Below the pieces are notes generated by a model that made no database searches, was not told the origin of the DNA, and worked only from the letters and a program-made list of their open reading frames with translations. Both the position numbers and the translations under genes were made by a program. Below are positions 5,099 through 6,256 of a stretch of 6,256 nucleotides of DNA, one piece after another (position 1 is the stretch's first letter; each line of letters opens with the position of its first letter). This DNA comes from Actinomycetes bacterium (GTDB lineage Bacteria; Actinomycetota; Thermoleophilia; Solirubrobacterales; 70-9): NCBI GenBank assembly GCA_023434465.1, contig JAEYSQ010000043.1, forward strand, positions 1 to 6,256, written 5' to 3'.

Positions 5099-6256
5099 TT
5101 GCCGGAAAGCTGTGCCAAAAACGGATTGATTCTTCGCGCGTCGCTGGCGCTCGCTTTCGCCTGTCTCGTGTGGGCTCTGCCCGCCGCCGCGAAAGCCGGC
5201 TGGACGGCGCCCGCGGAAATCTCCGGACCGGGAACGAGCGTCAGCCAGACGCAGGTCGCTGGCGGCACGAACGGAGATTCATGGGTGGTCTGGAAGCGGA
5301 ACGTCGGCGGGTTCGACGTGATCCAGGGCACCCGGGTCCAGATCGACGGCAGCCAGGGCCCGATCGTGACGATCTCCTCCCCGGCGATGCAGGCCACCGA
5401 CCCGGTCATCGAGGCCCGGGACGACGGCTCGGCGATGGTCGCGTGGCTGAACCTTTCAGCGGTCGATGACACCGTTCAATCGCGCAGTATCGCGGCCGAC
5501 GGCACCCTCGGGACGATCCAGACCCGGTCTGCGGTGGGCCCGGCGGGCCGGCCCGCGGCTGACATCGACATCGCCCTGGGGGAGGACGGGACGGCCGGAC
5601 TGACTTGGATCAAGTACAACGGCAGCAAGTGGGTCGCCCAAGCGGTCAAGGTGGCTGCCGACGACAGTTCGGGAACCATTCACAATCTCTCCGACGGCAC
5701 GCTCTCCGCCGGGCCTCCAGCGATCGGCGCGCTCGCCCCGGCCGCGCTCGGTGAGTCATCCGGATTCCGGGTCTTCTGGCCGCAGGGCGGTGGAACCGAC
5801 AGCAACGTGGGAAACCGGGACATCGGTCCCGATGACTCCGTCACCGACGAGGTACTGGTCTATGCCGCAGGTGATGATTGCCAGGACCCCTTTGACCTCA
5901 GCGTCACCTTCGGTGTAGACGGCGCGATGAACGCCTTCTGGGTCTGTTACCGCAAGTCTGTCGACACTTCTACGTTCACGGAATTCTTCAACTGGACCGC
6001 ACAGTGGTTGCGGGTGGACGAAGGATCCACGGTTACTCCGGGGTTCGGCGCTGAAAATGCCTCTCCGGCCAGCGCGGCGGCGCCCTACAAGATCAGCGCC
6101 CTGGCTTCGGCTGGTTCTCCGACCACCCAGCCGGCTCTTGCGTGGGTTCATGACCTCAATGGTGGCGGCCAGCGGGTCGAAACCTGGCGGGTCCAGGTCT
6201 ACAACCCGACGGGAGGGCTCAACATCGCCGATGGAGCGCAATGGGCAAATCCAACA
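5099..6256 (+). CDS. Exported Trp-repeat (beta-propeller-like) protein, 5' part only
   Basis: The frame stays open from TTG at 5099 to the window end (386 codons, no stop), so the C-terminus is missing. The first 33 residues form a Sec signal peptide: K7 and R13 flank the start of the hydrophobic stretch LALAFACLVWALPAA (16-30), and AKA|G at 31-34 is a likely cleavage site. The mature part consists of about six degenerate repeats of 50-65 residues. Each has a Gly/Asp turn, then a hydrophobic strand with Trp (SWVVWK, AMVAWL, AGLTWI, FRVFWP, NAFWVC, PALAWV), then a V/I-rich strand and often an xDG turn (QIDGS, AADGT). This resembles beta-propeller blades. C261 and C283 could form a disulfide. 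No catalytic motif, lipobox or membrane segment after the signal is seen. It may bind a ligand or surface, but no function can be assigned. Third positions are mostly G/C, like the neighbours. Confidence 0.85.
   Translation, partial: MPESCAKNGLILRASLALAFACLVWALPAAAKAGWTAPAEISGPGTSVSQTQVAGGTNGDSWVVWKRNVGGFDVIQGTRVQIDGSQGPIVTISSPAMQATDPVIEARDDGSAMVAWLNLSAVDDTVQSRSIAADGTLGTIQTRSAVGPAGRPAADIDIALGEDGTAGLTWIKYNGSKWVAQAVKVAADDSSGTIHNLSDGTLSAGPPAIGALAPAALGESSGFRVFWPQGGGTDSNVGNRDIGPDDSVTDEVLVYAAGDDCQDPFDLSVTFGVDGAMNAFWVCYRKSVDTSTFTEFFNWTAQWLRVDEGSTVTPGFGAENASPASAAAPYKISALASAGSPTTQPALAWVHDLNGGGQRVETWRVQVYNPTGGLNIADGAQWANPT

Noticed and set aside
5092..5469. GTG-started 125-codon + strand frame overlapping the secreted gene
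   Set aside because: The frame is Arg/Gly-rich and without domain signals. The frame starting at 5099 has a proper signal peptide, repeats and a longer open run. The GTG also lies within the ribosome-binding site of the accepted gene.
4837..5472. Antisense frame spanning the clpC 3' end and the start of the secreted gene
   Set aside because: It crosses two supported genes and their intergenic signals, and its Ser/Arg/Pro-rich end is the reverse of the clpC tail coding sequence.

Overview
This is a GC-rich chromosomal window whose genes favour G or C at third codon positions. The layout is greA – lysS – clpC – a secreted-protein gene, all on the + strand. The proteins look actinobacterial: ClpC opens with the family-typical MFERFTERARQVVVLAQEEA, and lysS followed by clpC recalls the lysS–lsr2–clpC1 order of mycobacteria. 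The lack of lsr2, the non-ATG starts and a secreted protein built of Trp-containing repeats suggest a deep-branching actinomycete such as Thermoleophilia (Solirubrobacterales or relatives). That placement is an inference from sequence style and was not tested by a search.

Region by region: 1-74 is upstream flank with a clear Shine-Dalgarno. 75-554 is greA (transcript cleavage factor). 578-2077 is lysS (class II lysyl-tRNA synthetase); it follows after 23 bp and is probably co-transcribed with greA. 2078-2357 is a 280-bp gap without a credible gene. It holds a CCGG-rich stretch, a TATACT -10-like box and what appears to be a long 5' leader of clpC able to form several hairpins, one beside the ribosome-binding site. 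2358-4988 is clpC, a complete Hsp100 unfoldase with a TTG start and an unusual basic, low-complexity C-terminal tail. 4989-5098 holds a GC-rich hairpin and a promoter-like TAGACT followed by a strong ribosome-binding site. 5099-6256 is the 5' part of a gene for an exported, uncharacterised repeat protein that runs off the window with no stop.

The first three genes are housekeeping: GreA rescues backtracked RNA polymerase, LysRS charges tRNA-Lys, and ClpC unfolds proteins for the ClpP protease. The order greA–lysS–…–clpC resembles the cluster in clostridia and bacilli, where ctsR-mcsA-mcsB lies before clpC; here those genes are absent and a structured non-coding leader occupies the space. The points most worth following up are this clpC leader, the ClpC tail and the secreted repeat protein. 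I see no mobile element, CRISPR array, tRNA or rRNA, and no clear sign of an undescribed multi-gene system.
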